Shown here piece by piece: positions 63,816 through 64,000 of a stretch of 64,000 nucleotides of DNA (its first letter is position 1; the number at the start of each line of letters is the position of its first letter). This DNA comes from Acholoe squamosa (lineage: Eukaryota; Annelida; Polychaeta; Phyllodocida; Polynoidae): the NCBI GenBank assembly GCA_949317995.1, contig OX439046.1, positions 34,260,002-34,324,001 of the forward strand, in the 5' to 3' direction. Both the position numbers and the translations under genes were made by a program. A model generated the notes under the pieces. It worked only from the letters and a program-made list of their open reading frames with translations. It was not told the origin of the DNA and searched no databases.

Positions 63816-64000
63816 GTCAGTCACCCATATTATATTAAAGCGCAATTATGGCATCAGGCATTGAATTTGCTTTACAGATGAAATAGATAAATCAATTATG
63901 TCAAACCATATTCATAGAACATAGATTAAAACCATATTATTGGAATATAGATTGCCCACTAGCAAGCGTTAGGGCGTTGTTGATTCTCAAATAATATGGT

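Overview
The window is animal (metazoan) genomic DNA. It has long introns with GT-AG splice sites, many dispersed transposons, (TA)n and (ATT)n microsatellites, and two multi-exon genes of the NRF-6 (nose resistant to fluoxetine) membrane acyltransferase family, which is expanded in invertebrates. A marine invertebrate is likely, but I cannot name a species from sequence alone.

Layout. 1-11820: a very long Ty3/gypsy-type LTR retrotransposon (element A) whose 5' end lies outside the window. It has gag, pol, a large extra ORF (ORF3, about 990 codons over two frames), a 3' non-coding tract full of hairpins, a polypurine tract and a 468-bp 3' LTR. 11821-15989: spacer with MITEs, tandem repeats and a long hairpin. 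15990-33619: complete 15-exon NRF-6-like gene (gene 1), with introns holding non-LTR remnants, foldback hairpins, MITEs and microsatellites. 33620-39445: a decayed DIRS-like retroelement, a dispersed repeat and a 753-bp inverted-repeat element, nested against each other. 39446-49105: a second, related Ty3/gypsy element (element B) with a 5' LTR, primer-binding site, gag, pol and its own broken ORF3, but no 3' LTR. 49999-63815: a second NRF-6-like gene (gene 2, exons 1-10; the rest is beyond the window). Its introns hold an antisense CR1/L2-like LINE, two MITEs of one family, and a terminal-inverted-repeat element with a solo LTR inside it.

The two host genes are a tandem duplicate pair on the same strand. 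All ten shared exon junctions have the same phase, and seven of ten exons have the same length. Each has a secretory signal, a cysteine-containing NRF domain (exons 1-4), a first membrane segment (exon 5) and an acyltransferase-3 membrane domain from exon 6 onward.

The most unusual content is in elements A and B. Both carry, between pol and the 3' end, a homologous non-envelope ORF with a DDEEW motif followed by two non-canonical zinc-finger-like units. In element A this ORF has CCAAT and TATA-like boxes just upstream, a leader made of several stem-loops whose stems differ by compensating changes, and a strong start context. The tract after ORF3 and the LTR R region are also runs of perfect hairpins. 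I regard this ORF3 module and its RNA architecture as the best candidate for something undescribed. Coding regions of both elements are damaged by stops and frameshifts, so neither copy looks fully active.
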